Source of the DNA: Paenisporosarcina macmurdoensis
GTDB lineage: Bacteria; Bacillota; Bacilli; Bacillales_A; Planococcaceae
Assembly: GCF_042658845.1 (NCBI RefSeq)
Contig: NZ_JBHSRI010000010.1
Span: 1-32,046 of the forward strand
Length of the DNA stretch: 32,046 bases
Direction of reading: 5' to 3'
Below are positions 31,753 through 32,046 of this stretch, in pieces. The number at the start of each line of letters is the position of its first letter. Positions within the stretch are counted from its first letter, which is position 1. Below the pieces are notes generated by a model. It made no database searches and was not told the DNA's origin. It was given only the letters and a program-made list of their open reading frames with translations. The translations under genes and the position numbers were made by a program.

Positions 31753-31928
31753 CTTATAAATTGCTAAATAAGACATTAAAGCATACATTTATGTATTTAT
31801 ATCTTCGATTAAATGTAGAGAGAACTTTGGTCGAAATATTTAAGATAAACACAAAAAGACATGATATGTTAACAAGCATTATTTTTCAAGCATTTAAAGG
31901 ATCTTCTCAAGAAAATCAATATGGATAG
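31753..31928 (+). pseudogene. Displaced 3' part of the ATPase gene
   Basis: Removing the IS and one ACCT copy joins base 29374 to 31753 in frame. HTTT continues as SYKLLNKTLKHTFMYLYLRL, then NVERTLVEIFKI, and reads on to TAG 31926-31928. This adds 58 residues and gives about 672 in total. The HT...YLRL.VE..LV pattern suits the C-terminal helix of such ATPases. The frame stays open through 176 bases after joining, which supports the reconstruction. The final codons may already belong to the end of the next insertion element. Confidence 0.85.
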
Positions 31929-31939
31929 TCAACACTAAA

Positions 31940-32046
31940 TCATACAATTTTTTTAAGGGCTAAGTTTCTATAAGCTACCGGACTTAAATAGCTTAAAGAG
32001 CTATGCGAACGGCTATTGTTGTACCAATTAACGTAATCAAAAAGTT
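31940..32046 (-). CDS. IS3-family transposase (OrfB), C-terminal end, cut by window edge
   Basis: The minus-strand frame runs in from the right edge and ends at TGA 31942-31940. It reads FDYVNWYNNSRSHSSLSYLS, then PVAYRNLALKKIV. The pattern YxxWYNxxRxHSSLxYLSPxxYR is the C-terminal signature of IS3-family (IS3/IS150-type) integrase-core transposases. The rest of the element lies outside the window. Its end probably begins near 31922 (TGGATAGTCAACACT), at the stop of the restored ATPase frame. Confidence 0.85.
   Translation of the reverse strand, partial: LFDYVNWYNNSRSHSSLSYLSPVAYRNLALKKIV

Overview
The window reads as chromosomal DNA of a low-GC Gram-positive bacterium of the order Bacillales, probably Bacillaceae or Planococcaceae. 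The basis is strong AGGAGG ribosome sites, frequent TTG/GTG starts, a bceRSAB-type peptide-antibiotic module with its operator, and a glcT-ptsG antitermination module. No rRNA, tRNA or CRISPR was seen. Species cannot be set from the sequence alone.

Region 1 (1-5316) is a head-to-tail series of about a dozen unrelated small genes, all on the + strand. Each is followed by a copy of an asymmetric palindromic element: arms TTGAACTAAC and GTTAGTTCAA around a GCAGCAG-like core. In about half the copies the element also carries an intrinsic terminator. Several genes take their stop codon from the TAA inside or next to the element. Recognisable cargo is a barstar-like immunity protein, a DUF5412 protein, a zinc-ribbon-like protein and several very small membrane proteins. 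The layout resembles an integron cassette array, but the sites do not fit the attC core consensus and no integrase is present. This is one of the two most interesting parts of the window.

Region 2 (5317-11448) has a YgjP/DUF45 metallopeptidase, then on the minus strand a complete bceRSAB-like set: response regulator, histidine kinase, ABC ATPase and FtsX-type permease. A BceR-type inverted-repeat operator lies upstream of the ATPase gene. Region 3 (11449-15486) is a tandem duplication of a two-gene unit encoding paralogous six-helix membrane proteins. The first copy is decaying, and the block abuts the last 47 codons of a glyoxalase-fold (VOC) gene. Region 4 (15516-20600) has a Gfo/Idh/MocA oxidoreductase, a small membrane protein, and ptsG with its antiterminator glcT on the minus strand. 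The ptsG promoter appears to lie inside the 3' end of glcT, followed by an RNA antiterminator and terminator. Region 5 (20753-25290) is a Cof-type HAD phosphatase, a P-type Ca2+-ATPase of the IIA type, and a decayed partial second copy of the HAD gene.

Region 6 (25956-32046) is a candidate, apparently undescribed, defence cluster. Gene 1 is a TIR/deoxyribosyltransferase-like domain fused to a PD-(D/E)xK nuclease. Gene 2 is a second PD-(D/E)xK (Mrr-like) nuclease. Gene 3 is an ABC/SMC-like AAA ATPase with a CxxC zinc-hook-like motif. The ATPase gene is interrupted near its 3' end by an IS21-family element (29375-31748, istA-istB) with a 4-bp target duplication. Joining the flanks across the element restores one open frame of about 672 codons. 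A second, IS3-family element starts right at the stop codon of that restored frame.
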